Assembly: GCF_009831655.1 (NCBI RefSeq)
Contig: NZ_WRPA01000001.1
Span: forward strand, 496,001-560,000
Reading direction: 5' to 3'
Origin: Shewanella insulae
GTDB taxonomy: Bacteria > Pseudomonadota > Gammaproteobacteria > Enterobacterales > Shewanellaceae
Length of the DNA: 64,000 bases
The notes under the pieces are model-generated. The model did not search any database. It was given only the letters and a program-made list of their open reading frames with translations, and was not told the origin of the DNA. The translations under genes were made by a program, and so were the position numbers. Shown here one piece after another: positions 46,898 to 55,187 of the stretch; the first letter of the stretch is position 1; each line of letters begins with the position of its first letter.

Positions 46898-46929
46898 CTT
46901 GTAGACAGGGGCTAACCCTTGTCTACAAG
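46898..46929 (+). promoter_or_regulatory. Hairpin covering the start of the Cys-rich gene
   Basis: CTTGTAGACA pairs fully with TGTCTACAAG, and the stem continues through a G-T pair and GGG/CCC to a CTAA loop, 14 pairs in all. It contains the AGGGG ribosome site and the TTG start (46919). No T-run follows, so it is more likely a translational switch or attenuator than a terminator. Confidence 0.65.
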
Positions 46930-47572
46930 CCTGCCCTTAGTCGACATTCCTTTCGACAGACGCCACACCTGTTGGTTCTGCGACGAGCCCTGTGCTCACC
47001 AATTTGACTATCACGCCTTAGGGCACTGCCCTCACCCCTCTTTGGCGGTTCCCGCCTGTAAAGAATGCCTGCAGATCGCCGAGAAGGCACCGCTCAGCTC
47101 CATCTGGGACTGTCACAGCGCGGTAAAAGACGAGTTGATGCGCCGCTATGCCAAACACCTGGCCATAGGCGAAAACTGGACCCAAGAGGAGCTCGAAGAG
47201 TCAGACTTTAGCTGTAAGGTGTTCGAAGGCTTTAAGAAGAGCGCCTGGTTCATGTACCAGGTTGCCAAGGCGCGGGTGAGCGTTGCGCCCTGGCCCCTCA
47301 GCCTCAAGGGGATCCCCCTAGAGACCGCTGGCTACGGCGGCGGGTTTGAGTTCGACGGCGTGCTATTTTCCTCCGTCGCTAAGGCAGTTGAACATTACGC
47401 CAAGATGTTGGGGCTGGATAAGGCCTTTCTGCATCAGCTTATCGCCGCAGTGGGCCGCGAGCGCTTTGGCTACGCCGTTCGCATCGCCAGGATCAATATC
47501 GTCTCTACCCCAGCCGTCAAACGTCAGGTATTAAGGGACATCCTTGATGAGCAGGCCCAGGACGCTGAATAG
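46919..47572 (+). CDS. Cys/His-rich (zinc-binding-like) protein of unknown function
   Basis: A 217-residue protein whose first 60 residues hold HTCWFCDEPC, HCPHPS and PACKEC, spaced like a treble-clef zinc site of the HNH or zinc-ribbon type. The remainder is helical (FKKSAWFMYQVAKARVSV, FLHQLIAAVGRERFGYAVRI) and has no motif I recognise. TTG at 46919 is the first start after an in-frame stop and the only plausible one, with AGGGG upstream. Both lie inside a long hairpin. No HNH catalytic motif is evident. Confidence 0.7.
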   Translation: MSTSLPLVDIPFDRRHTCWFCDEPCAHQFDYHALGHCPHPSLAVPACKECLQIAEKAPLSSIWDCHSAVKDELMRRYAKHLAIGENWTQEELEESDFSCKVFEGFKKSAWFMYQVAKARVSVAPWPLSLKGIPLETAGYGGGFEFDGVLFSSVAKAVEHYAKMLGLDKAFLHQLIAAVGRERFGYAVRIARINIVSTPAVKRQVLRDILDEQAQDAE

Positions 47573-47617
47573 CTTGACGGTGACCAGCTAATCGTCAACT
47601 AAAGATAAGCAATGTAA

Positions 47618-48571
47618 CTAATTTGTCCGTTCGGGCAACTGCGCCCGCAAGCGCTCCTGCACCACATCCACCAACAGATCCGGCTGAAACTTAGAGATAA
47701 AACGGTCGCACCCCACCTTCTCCACCATGGCGTTGTTAAAACTGCCACTCAGAGAGGTGTTAAGGGTTATAAAGAGATTCGCCATCCGCTTGTCATTGCG
47801 TACCTCATAGGTGAGGCGATAACCGTCCATCTCGGGCATCTCGGCATCGGTGATCAGCATGAGTATCTCTTGATTAATATCACGCCCCTCATCGCACCAG
47901 CGCTTCAATAGCTTAAGCGCCTGCAGGCCATCCGAGGTCTCTATCACCTCGATACCCAGCGGGGCGAGCGTGTCTTTCACCTGACGGCGAGCCGTGGCCG
48001 AATCATCGGCGATTAAGATCTTGCGACCTATCATCTTATCCACCAAGGCCTGATCCAGAACACCTTCCGAAATGGCGATATCATAGTGCACTATCTCGGC
48101 CAGCACCTTCTCGACATCTATGATGGAGACCAGACGTGTCGCGCCATCCACCTCCACCTTGGTAATAGCAGTCAGATAGTTGTGGCTACCGGTACTCTTA
48201 GGCGGCGGCATGATGTCGCTCCAGGTCATGTTGATGATATGGTCAACCTTGCCCACCATGAAGCCCTGCACACTGCGGTTATATTCTGTGATGATTAGGT
48301 TGGCTTCCTGGTCGGCATTCATGGGCTGAAAACCGATGGCGGCGCGCAGATCGATGACGGGAATCGAGGTACCACGAATATTGGCAACTCCCTTTATGCT
48401 AGGATGGCTACCGGGCAAGGCACTCAGTTTAGGCAGCTTAACGACCTCTTTGACCTTAAACACATTGATCGCAAACAGCTGCGTCGCATTGATACGAAAC
48501 AGCAGAAGCTCGAGACGGTTTTCACCAACCAACTGAGTTCGTTGATCGACACTCTCTAGCACTTTAGCCAT
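47618..48571 (-). CDS. cheV: Chemotaxis protein CheV (CheW-receiver fusion)
   Basis: Couples receptors to CheA and modulates them by phosphorylation. The 317-residue protein has an N-terminal CheW domain (LELLLFRINATQLFAINVFKVKEVV, GVANIRGTSIPVIDL) and a C-terminal receiver domain (ILIADDSATARRQ, phospho-Asp in LITDAEMPEMDGY, Lys in FISKFQPD). Single gene, not in a chemotaxis cluster. Confidence 0.95.
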   Translation of the reverse strand: MAKVLESVDQRTQLVGENRLELLLFRINATQLFAINVFKVKEVVKLPKLSALPGSHPSIKGVANIRGTSIPVIDLRAAIGFQPMNADQEANLIITEYNRSVQGFMVGKVDHIINMTWSDIMPPPKSTGSHNYLTAITKVEVDGATRLVSIIDVEKVLAEIVHYDIAISEGVLDQALVDKMIGRKILIADDSATARRQVKDTLAPLGIEVIETSDGLQALKLLKRWCDEGRDINQEILMLITDAEMPEMDGYRLTYEVRNDKRMANLFITLNTSLSGSFNNAMVEKVGCDRFISKFQPDLLVDVVQERLRAQLPERTN

Positions 48572-48681
48572 ACAATTCTCACTACGTCTTGATGTGACTG
48601 ACGCGATACGCCATTAATTATAGCCATGATCCCCGGATTTCGACGCGACATCAAGACCCAGAGATCACAGCTTTAACATGT

Positions 48682-50295
48682 TTATCCATTATTGAGCGCA
48701 ACCGGTGCTACCGGCACGATACGAGAGCCATTCTTCACCACTATATCCATGATTTTTAAATGTAACTCTTCCGATGCCAACTGAAAGGTGGGAAAGCTCT
48801 TGGTGCCGATATAGGCCAGCACATTGACCTGTAGCCCGTGTAGACCGAAGCCCTTGAAGGTGACCCTGAGGGGCTCTTTGAGCACCAGCTCGTGCTCCTC
48901 TAGCATGGCTTTGATCTCGGCGACAATCGCCTTGAGCTGCTCCGAGGTAGTCACCGCATAGTCGAGACGAATATCTGCCTTGAAGCGGATCTTCTCTCGC
49001 TGGGAGATATTCTCGATCTCCATCTCCACCAATTTGGCATTGGGCACATGAATCAGTGTCCTGTCCAGGGTGCGGATCTGGGTGCAGCGCAGGCCAATCT
49101 CCTCGACTGTGCCACTAATGCTACCGAATTTACACAGGTTACCCACCTTGATAGGCGCCGCCGAATAGAGGGTAATGGTACCGATAAAGTTTTCGATGGA
49201 CTGCTTGGAGGCGAGTGCGATGGCGATGCCGCCAATCCCCATACCGGCAATGATGGCACTGGCATTAAAGCCTAAATGCTCGAGCCAGAGCAGCACAGCC
49301 ATGATCACGAAGATCACTCGCAGGAAATTGGTCAGTGGCCGCAACAAAGAGGCCGCCTGATCTTTACCCTGAGCTTTCCAGCGTTTCTTCAGGCCCTGCT
49401 GGAATATCCCCATGGCACTCCAGCCAAACCAGATGATGGCCGACACCAACAGAAAACCGGTATCTATCATCTCGATCGCCGCCGGGGAGATGCTGCTATG
49501 GGCCACCCAGGCTCTTACCAATAGCACGGCCGCCAGCAAACGTAATGGCCCGGCGACGATATAGGCAAGCTCCTCTTTAAGCTCATATTGGGTCAGCAGG
49601 ATCAGCTGCTTAATGATCCAGGTAACGGGCACCATCACCACAAATGCGGTGATCAGATAGGCCAGTAACAGGGTCCATTCCCAGAGGTTAACGTTAAACC
49701 AACGCCCCTCGGGAACATGATTGACGAACCACTCGGCCACAGGCCCATACCCCAGGTTTTCATATAGTTGAGGCACCTTAGCCACGGTAGCATTTGACAC
49801 CTTCCAGATGCTGCTGCCGTTATTGGGTACCCGCTGCAGATAGAGGGCTATCTGATCGCTTTGCAACCTTACCCGACCGAAGAGATCCCGATAGGCAGGC
49901 AGCTGATCGTTGTCCAGTCCCTGAGGCGTGTCGTTAAGCTGGCCTAAATCGAGCCAGAGATTACGCTCTATGATGACCTGCAATTGCTTGGCATATTCGG
50001 CGCCGCGTTTGGCCGACATCCCCTCGGGCAGGTAACGCAGATCGAGATACTCTGCCGCCTTCTCATAGTCCTGCTCATAAACGGCCGCCATAAAGCCTTC
50101 CACCGAGCCCCTTGGCGTGTCACGTTGCAGGCTATCTTTGTATTCATAATGTTCAACCGAGCGTACAAACTGGCTCTGACCAGTGTCTGCGGCGGCGTCA
50201 TTTAACGCTCCCACCAGGCTATTTGGCGCCGCACTCCAAGCCGTGCCAACAAAAAAGCTCACCACCAAGCTCAACGAGCAAACAAATAAGCGCAT
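48682..50295 (-). CDS. MscS-family mechanosensitive ion channel
   Basis: A 537-residue inner-membrane channel. It has a signal peptide (LFVCSLSLVVSFFVGTAWSA), a periplasmic domain of about 170 residues and several membrane helices. The MscS pore helix and beta domain follow (AIIAGMGIGGIAIALASKQSIENFIGT, GTVEEIGLRCTQIRTLD, IHVPNAKLVEMEIENIS). The start at 50295 has AGGGG at good spacing; a longer frame to 50319 lacks it. Larger than MscS proper, of the YbdG/YnaI size class. Confidence 0.92.
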   Translation of the reverse strand: MRLFVCSLSLVVSFFVGTAWSAAPNSLVGALNDAAADTGQSQFVRSVEHYEYKDSLQRDTPRGSVEGFMAAVYEQDYEKAAEYLDLRYLPEGMSAKRGAEYAKQLQVIIERNLWLDLGQLNDTPQGLDNDQLPAYRDLFGRVRLQSDQIALYLQRVPNNGSSIWKVSNATVAKVPQLYENLGYGPVAEWFVNHVPEGRWFNVNLWEWTLLLAYLITAFVVMVPVTWIIKQLILLTQYELKEELAYIVAGPLRLLAAVLLVRAWVAHSSISPAAIEMIDTGFLLVSAIIWFGWSAMGIFQQGLKKRWKAQGKDQAASLLRPLTNFLRVIFVIMAVLLWLEHLGFNASAIIAGMGIGGIAIALASKQSIENFIGTITLYSAAPIKVGNLCKFGSISGTVEEIGLRCTQIRTLDRTLIHVPNAKLVEMEIENISQREKIRFKADIRLDYAVTTSEQLKAIVAEIKAMLEEHELVLKEPLRVTFKGFGLHGLQVNVLAYIGTKSFPTFQLASEELHLKIMDIVVKNGSRIVPVAPVALNNG

Positions 50296-50787
50296 CCCAA
50301 TCCCCTTAATTGTTAACAAGCGCCTAGAAATATTAGCATTTATTCCCGACAGGCACTGTCGAAACGAAACACAAGCACAGGGCTTTCATCCCGATGACAC
50401 AGGCAAAGCAACAGGATTGATTAAATATTGACAACTTGGCTACCAGGACTATAATGCGTGAGTCCTGCAGTACCCTGCTTTATTAGTTTTTCTGCCTTTC
50501 GTTTTGCATCGCTAGACTCTAAGTCATTGCATAGTCATCGCATCTAACAACTCGCAGCTAGCTCGTCACACTATTGTCATTTATTGATGATTTACTGTGT
50601 CCAATCCGGTGAATAGTCCTCGTATAGGACCTAAGCAAAGGTTTTAGCGAGGTAGATCACTTGATTATTAAAATTAAGCTGGGTAGTCTCAGAAAGGATT
50701 TAATTCATCTTTCGCAACAGCTAAGGATCTATTATTTGCTAAATTTTTACTGCCACATGGCAGTCTCAGTAATAAGGAGTATGACCT
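50296..50787. other. Intergenic region with promoter and leader, no gene over 300 bp
   Basis: About 490 bp between the divergent MscS and 57-residue genes. It holds a consensus sigma-70 promoter (50428-50455), a small stem GTCCT-N5-AGGAC (50616-50630), and a 7-bp-arm hairpin ACTGCCA/TGGCAGT (50749-50764) just before the ribosome site. No other coding frame is convincing. Confidence 0.5.
50428..50455 (+). promoter_or_regulatory. Consensus sigma-70 promoter
   Basis: TTGACA, 16-bp spacer, TATAAT: both hexamers match the consensus exactly. The predicted start is near 50462, about 325 nt before the ATG of the 57-residue gene. It could drive that gene through a long leader or a separate small RNA. 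Confidence 0.8.
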
Positions 50788-50961
50788 ATGTCGTACAAAG
50801 TAAACGGTCATGAGATCACGGTAAACTTTCCGGTGGACTCAATTTCAGTCAACAAATCCTCTATCGCATTTACCGATAGCCTAGGAAAAAACAAACAAAC
50901 TTTTGCTAAGCGTACCGACGCCCTGCAATTTATGAAATGGTTGCTCTCAAGCAACAAATAA
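50788..50961 (+). CDS. 57-residue protein of unknown function
   Basis: Translates to MSYKVNGHEITVNFPVDSIS followed by VNKSSIAFTDSLGKNKQTF and AKRTDALQFMKWLLSSNK, then TAA. AAGGAG sits about 8 bp before the ATG, and codon usage resembles the neighbours. The composition suggests a small soluble beta-strand plus terminal helix fold. It has no signal peptide, membrane segment or known motif. It follows a consensus promoter and precedes a stretch of stems. Confidence 0.7.
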   Translation: MSYKVNGHEITVNFPVDSISVNKSSIAFTDSLGKNKQTFAKRTDALQFMKWLLSSNK

Positions 50962-50972
50962 CCCCCACGCTA

Positions 50973-51106
50973 TTCGATACACCTCCTCTCACACGTATCG
51001 AAGGTTGCTAAGGCAACAAGTAGGATTGACCTCATTCGTCAACGACTCAGCAGGTAACATTTGGCTCAGGTTGTCCCCCTTTCACAGGTACCGACCTGGC
51101 CAAATG
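50973..51106. other. Run of three stem-loops after the 57-residue gene
   Basis: Three stems follow one another: TTCGATAC/GTATCGAA (50973-51002), GTTGC/GCAAC with TAAG loop (51004-51017), and CATTTGGC-t-CAGGT/ACCTG-GCCAAATG (51058-51106, 13 pairs with one bulge). None ends in a T-run, so they are not classic terminators. They could be a structured 3' UTR or a small RNA. Confidence 0.5.
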
Positions 51107-51125
51107 ACATATATCACTCTCCCTT

Positions 51126-51288
51126 ATACCAATCCTAGTAAATAACTACTCATGCTAGCTTGTTAAAACGCCCGGTAACCTCGTTAGCATTTTTGATTCT
51201 AGAATGACTACTTATCAAAAAATTCAGCCTTGTTCTCAAACGTTTTTCCTGGGCCTTTTTCTGATCACTCACTTACTGTGATTGGTAT
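51126..51288. mobile_element. MITE-like element, copy 2 (163 bp)
   Basis: Same ATACCAATC/GATTGGTAT ends and interior order as copy 1 (43310-43449), with about 23 extra bases near the left end. Its right end overlaps the last codons and the stop codon of the PLP-enzyme gene. Confidence 0.8.
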
Positions 51289-52206
51289 TAGCTCACCAAA
51301 CTTACGCCTATACCTGGGCAGCATAGATTCATTACCCAGCAAGCCCCCTTGGTGCAGATAGAGTACGGGCGCGTCTAGCCCTTGTTGCCAGAGATGTTTG
51401 AGGCAGAGCCAGCCCAGGGGATCATAGAGCAGCTCAAACTCTATCCCCGTCGACTTAAGTTCATGCCAGATCTGGTAAAAATCATGGTACAGCTTACCAA
51501 AATGATAACGCTTGGCGGCAGGAACGATATGAGGGTGCAGACTCTCATCTTGCTCGAGCTCGAAAAATTGCTTGGTGAGATAATCATCCCCCCCCACCAC
51601 GGCGCAGGTCATGACGCTGATGCTGGGGTCTATGGTTTGAAACTGTTTCTGCAGATAGAGCGCCGTGGTGCCTGTCCCCGAGGGCAGAAACACCACCAGC
51701 TCACTCAGCTGCTCTGCCACCTTCCAGCCAGCTATCTCATTGGCGAGCCGGGATACACCCGGCTCGGCAAAGGCGCAGCGGCCCCCTTCCGGAACAAACA
51801 ACTGCTCGTCGCTGCCCGTTAGCACACGTTGCCTTATATAGCCTTCACAATCCAGGCCATCTCTGTCGACGACATTGCTTAGATCTATGATGTTGGCGCC
51901 ATTAGCTAACGCTGCGCGGTAATTACCGCTAGGATGCCCCGTTAGATAACTCGGCAGATGATCTACGTAGTAATCCAGCTGCCACCCCTTAAGCTTGGCC
52001 AGGGCCGATAGCGAATAGAGAGAATTTGCCTGGGGCGAGCCATAGCCAATCAGCCGCCTCACAGAAGGAAAGTCATTCTCGAGAAAATAGGCGAACTTGC
52101 GCGCCTTATTTCCGGAAAACTCGGGATGCAGAAGATCGTCGCGCTTCACATAGACCTTGTGCAGCCAGATATGAATCGTCTCTACGGGCGTGTGGCTAAG
52201 CTTCAT
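51265..52206 (-). CDS. PLP-dependent enzyme, ACC deaminase/D-cysteine desulfhydrase family
   Basis: A 313-residue fold-type II PLP enzyme. The Schiff-base Lys is expected to be K34 in FSGNKARKF; GYGSPQANSLY contains the phosphate and substrate-binding residues. The PLP-phosphate loop LPSGTGTTALYL and the C-terminal LYLHQGGLLGNES are also present. The family includes D-cysteine desulfhydrase and 1-aminocyclopropane-1-carboxylate deaminase; which reaction applies cannot be told. The last seven codons (IPITVSE) and the stop come from the MITE-like element. Confidence 0.87.
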   Translation of the reverse strand: MKLSHTPVETIHIWLHKVYVKRDDLLHPEFSGNKARKFAYFLENDFPSVRRLIGYGSPQANSLYSLSALAKLKGWQLDYYVDHLPSYLTGHPSGNYRAALANGANIIDLSNVVDRDGLDCEGYIRQRVLTGSDEQLFVPEGGRCAFAEPGVSRLANEIAGWKVAEQLSELVVFLPSGTGTTALYLQKQFQTIDPSISVMTCAVVGGDDYLTKQFFELEQDESLHPHIVPAAKRYHFGKLYHDFYQIWHELKSTGIEFELLYDPLGWLCLKHLWQQGLDAPVLYLHQGGLLGNESMLPRYRRKFGELIPITVSE

Positions 52207-52436
52207 GTTATCGAGCCTGAATCAAATGACGGGCCAGAGTGTACACCCTTTAACGGCAAATGCGTAATTTGACCGACTTTTGGCATAATATGTCAACAAG
52301 CCAATACCGCATCTAAAGAAAATCATTTAAAAACATACAAATATAAAATGGCATGGTTTTCGCTTATACCTTGATAGATCCAATTTAAGGCCGATGCCTT
52401 AACAAAGATAAAAAGCATTACAACAAGGAGCACTTC

Positions 52437-52844
52437 ATGGCACTACTGCGCTTAATCTTTAATATTGCCTGGTTTATTTTAGGCGGCTTCGTGATGGGAC
52501 TGGCCTGGTGGCTGGCCGGCTTACTCTGCTTCATCAGCATCATAGGCATCCCCTTTGGCCGCGCCTGTTTCGTGATTGGCGAGATGGCCTTCTGGCCCTT
52601 CGGTCAACAAAACGTGAGTCGTCGTGCGCTGCAAGGGGTCGATGATATAGGCACAGGGCCCCTCGGCATGGTGGGAAATATCATCTGGTTCCTGCTATTC
52701 GGGATCTGGCTCGCCATAGGACATATCACCCATGCACTGGCCTGTTTTGTCACCATCATAGGGATCCCATTTGGTATTCAGCACCTGAAATTGGCGCTGC
52801 TGAGTCTGACTCCCATAGGGCAGACAATCACGGCCAAGGCTTAA
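52437..52844 (+). CDS. YccF-domain inner-membrane protein
   Basis: A 135-residue integral membrane protein built of two similar halves: IIGIPFGRACFVIGEMAFWPFG in the first and IIGIPFGIQHLKLALLSLTPIG in the second, each preceded by a hydrophobic helix. This is the YccF domain duplication. AAGGAG precedes the ATG. Function unknown. Confidence 0.92.
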   Translation: MALLRLIFNIAWFILGGFVMGLAWWLAGLLCFISIIGIPFGRACFVIGEMAFWPFGQQNVSRRALQGVDDIGTGPLGMVGNIIWFLLFGIWLAIGHITHALACFVTIIGIPFGIQHLKLALLSLTPIGQTITAKA

Positions 52845-52908
52845 CAGCCTAATTTCTTGAGGCATTAGTTACTTCGAAAGTAGCAGCGAAATGAGCGCCT
52901 ACTGCGGG

Positions 52909-53700
52909 CTATAGGCTTTGCAGATAGGCCTCCAAGATCTGTTCAACTTGGATGCGGGCCAGTCCCGCATTGTATATCGCCCGCCACCTTTGCCCCTCAG
53001 GAGTATTTCTAAAGGCGACATAGAGCTGCTTCGATTCCAATAGCTGCTTATTAAACTGTAACTTGGCCTTAAGCCCCTTCAGATGAGGCTGCTCTATAAG
53101 GTATTGATAGACATAGAAATCCATTACGGCTCCCTGCACACGCCCCGTGGCCACCTTACGTATATTGTGCTCGTCCGAGCTGACCAGCTCCACCGGCTGA
53201 GCGCCGATGGCAATCATCTCATCGAGCTCCTGGGTATTCACATAGTCTCTGACCACACCTAAGGTATAGGCATTAAGATCCTGCACTCGCGACCAAGTGA
53301 TCGGATGCAGGCTATGTTCCAGGATCCCTAATGGACTCTGGCCCATGGCGTCGGAGAAGATAAATTTATCGGTAGGATGATGGTACTCGGGGAAGTAGCC
53401 ATGATAGCCAGAATCGTCTCGAGTCACCACGCGAATGGTGCGACTCCAAGGAAAATAGTCCACATGGAGGTCATGGCCCATTGCCGCTAACGCCGCTCTG
53501 GCCACCACCACACAGGCACCGCCATCCTTGAGGGTCGGCCCCGAATAGGGAGGCCAATTCAATGAGGAGAGTTTAAGCGTATCGGCCTTGGTTACAGACG
53601 AAGCAAATGCCGCAAACATCAATAACAAAATACCAGGTAACAAGGCCAGCCCTATTCGCCTTGCGATGCGCACGTAAAAATAACTATTTCTCTCCAACAC
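52909..53700 (-). CDS. Periplasmic solute-binding-like protein (SBP_bac_3 type)
   Basis: A 263-residue exported protein: signal peptide (LALLPGILLLMFAAFASSVTKA), then LKLSSLNWPPYSGPTLKDGG and ARAALAAMGHDLHVDYFPWSR typical of amino-acid-type binding proteins, and LGVVRDYVNTQELDEM in the second lobe. No transporter genes are adjacent. Stand-alone members of this type are common in Shewanella and may sense or bind ligands. The start is uncertain: the GTG at 53700 follows GGGGGGAGG very closely, so the next TTG is also possible. Confidence 0.8.
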   Translation of the reverse strand: MLERNSYFYVRIARRIGLALLPGILLLMFAAFASSVTKADTLKLSSLNWPPYSGPTLKDGGACVVVARAALAAMGHDLHVDYFPWSRTIRVVTRDDSGYHGYFPEYHHPTDKFIFSDAMGQSPLGILEHSLHPITWSRVQDLNAYTLGVVRDYVNTQELDEMIAIGAQPVELVSSDEHNIRKVATGRVQGAVMDFYVYQYLIEQPHLKGLKAKLQFNKQLLESKQLYVAFRNTPEGQRWRAIYNAGLARIQVEQILEAYLQSL

Positions 53701-53833
53701 CCTCCCCCCAAATCACGAGCTTGCCACGCTCCTTAGCAGGCTAATATCCTTTTGTTACACATTTTCACTGGCATAGATAAACAAGATGATGCAAAACAAG
53801 TATAGGAGAGACGGTCAAACTATTGAGGTGTTT

Positions 53834-54061
53834 ATGCTGAGAAAATCTTTAATCACTGTCATTGGCGGTTCACTTTGTTTACTAGGATTGGCACTGGTGA
53901 TCCTCCCCGGCCCAGCCTGGTTACTGCTGCCCATAGGGCTTGCCGTCTTGAGTCTGGAATACCACTGGGCCAGAGGCTGGCTAAAGAAGAGCCAGAAACA
54001 GATGAGCCGCAGCGCCGCCTGGCTAGATGTTAAGCTGCGTGACTGGCGTTACAGCCGCTAA
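53834..54061 (+). CDS. PGPGW-domain small membrane protein
   Basis: A 75-residue protein with two membrane helices joined by the LPGPAWLLLPIGLAVLSLEY motif that defines the PGPGW family. The C-terminus is basic. The ATG at 53834 has GAGGTG just before it; a start at 53786 would add 16 polar residues. Function unknown. Confidence 0.82.
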   Translation: MLRKSLITVIGGSLCLLGLALVILPGPAWLLLPIGLAVLSLEYHWARGWLKKSQKQMSRSAAWLDVKLRDWRYSR

Positions 54062-54108
54062 GGCTCATCGAATTCGATAGGTGCCAGCCTACGCTGGCTA
54101 AACTAGCG

Positions 54109-54492
54109 TCAGGCCAGATCAAGCTTGCCGGAGCCTCCCTCATAACCGCTACGGGCCAGCACATTGAGCCGCTCTAAGATCGCCAACAGCACACCTTGCC
54201 GGCGCATGTTTTCCATAACCCCACGGCTGAACTGCTCTAGGCGACTCATAGCCGTCAAGAGTAGCTTGCACTGATAAAAGCTCGCCTCGCGAATATAATC
54301 TGGCTTATCGACCAGATGAACATGCCGATACCACTCCTGCCAACTAAGGTTATCGAATAACAACCCCCGCTCGGCAAGCTGCTTCATAAAGCCCTGCATC
54401 GTCATCTGATCACTCTTAGGCTCGCCAAGTGCAAACTGCTTGGCATATTGAGAATAGAGATCTGCTATCTGCATGGATATTGTGCGTTTCAT
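54109..54492 (-). CDS. Conserved hypothetical protein, possibly DUF6508-like
   Basis: A 127-residue soluble protein. FDNLSWQEWYRHVHLV and CKLLLTAMSRLEQFSRGVME…LLAILERL resemble the DUF6508 pattern as I remember it (a W-x-x-W region followed by LLTA-x-x-R-x-x-x-F); this is tentative. It is convergent with the PGPGW gene and divergent from the CigR-like gene. Function unknown. Confidence 0.6.
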   Translation of the reverse strand: MKRTISMQIADLYSQYAKQFALGEPKSDQMTMQGFMKQLAERGLLFDNLSWQEWYRHVHLVDKPDYIREASFYQCKLLLTAMSRLEQFSRGVMENMRRQGVLLAILERLNVLARSGYEGGSGKLDLA

Positions 54493-54703
54493 ATCATCTC
54501 CCCTTTGGCCTAACTAAACCTCCAAGTCGCCGACGCTTTGAAGAAGCATAGTGGCCATACCATGATAAATTCAGTGGCTTAGCTTTACGTTACTCAAGCA
54601 ATGCTGAATATAAGCTGAATACCCTAAAAGCAGGTTGGCTAGACAATAGGTAAGCGAACCCATATGCTACGGGAATTCGCAATGATTGCGCTGGAGAGAA
54701 CAA

Positions 54704-55063
54704 ATGAAGAAATACAGCACAGGAGTTGGCCTGGTTCTACTCGGGTTATCTATCGGTTTTTCGCCGTTGACCCTGGCCAAAAACGATAAGCATGAGCACG
54801 GCGCTAAAGCCCATGTCAGTAAGGGCCATAATGAGAAGAGTCTGCCACCAGGACTGCAGAAGAAGCTTGCCCGCGGCGAGCCGTTGCCACCGGGTTGGCA
54901 GAAGAAGCTGCACAAGGGCGACTACCTGTCTGATGACTATTATGATCGCGGCAAGATCCATGTGCCTATCGACCGTGACGGCAACATCACCATAGATATC
55001 GATGGCACCTTTATTAAGCTGCACGACAAGACACGTCGTATCCTAGATATAATCAACGACTAG
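54704..55063 (+). CDS. CigR/RcnB-like periplasmic protein
   Basis: A 119-residue exported protein with a signal peptide (VGLVLLGLSIGFSPLTLA) and a His/Lys-rich segment. The repeated LPPGLQKKLARGEPLPPGWQ motif marks the CigR/RcnB family. The C-terminus is a small beta domain (IHVPIDRDGNITIDIDGTFI). RcnB-type proteins act in periplasmic Ni/Co homeostasis, and CigR in virulence control; the role here is open. GGAGAG precedes the ATG at 54704. Its stop codon lies at the junction of a 17-bp tandem duplication. Confidence 0.82.
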   Translation: MKKYSTGVGLVLLGLSIGFSPLTLAKNDKHEHGAKAHVSKGHNEKSLPPGLQKKLARGEPLPPGWQKKLHKGDYLSDDYYDRGKIHVPIDRDGNITIDIDGTFIKLHDKTRRILDIIND

Positions 55064-55114
55064 ATATCATTAACGACTAGCTTTCACCTAAGACCTGCTT
55101 TCACCTAAAACTTA
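55044..55114. repeat. Two successive 17-bp tandem duplications
   Basis: TAGATATAATCAACGAC is followed by TAGATATCATTAACGAC (55044-55077). Then CTTTCACCTAAGACCTG is followed by CTTTCACCTAAAACTTA (55081-55114). The first pair straddles the stop codon of the CigR-like gene. Confidence 0.85.
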
Positions 55115-55136
55115 GGTTCACTAAAGCCAGTCACAC

Positions 55137-55165
55137 AAAAAAGCGAGCCTAATGGCTCGCTTTTT
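55137..55165. terminator. Bidirectional Rho-independent terminator
   Basis: GCGAGCC, TAAT, GGCTCGC between an A-run and a T-run, lying between the convergent CigR-like and LysR genes. Confidence 0.92.
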
Positions 55166-55187
55166 AGATCAATAAGAATCACCGGCT

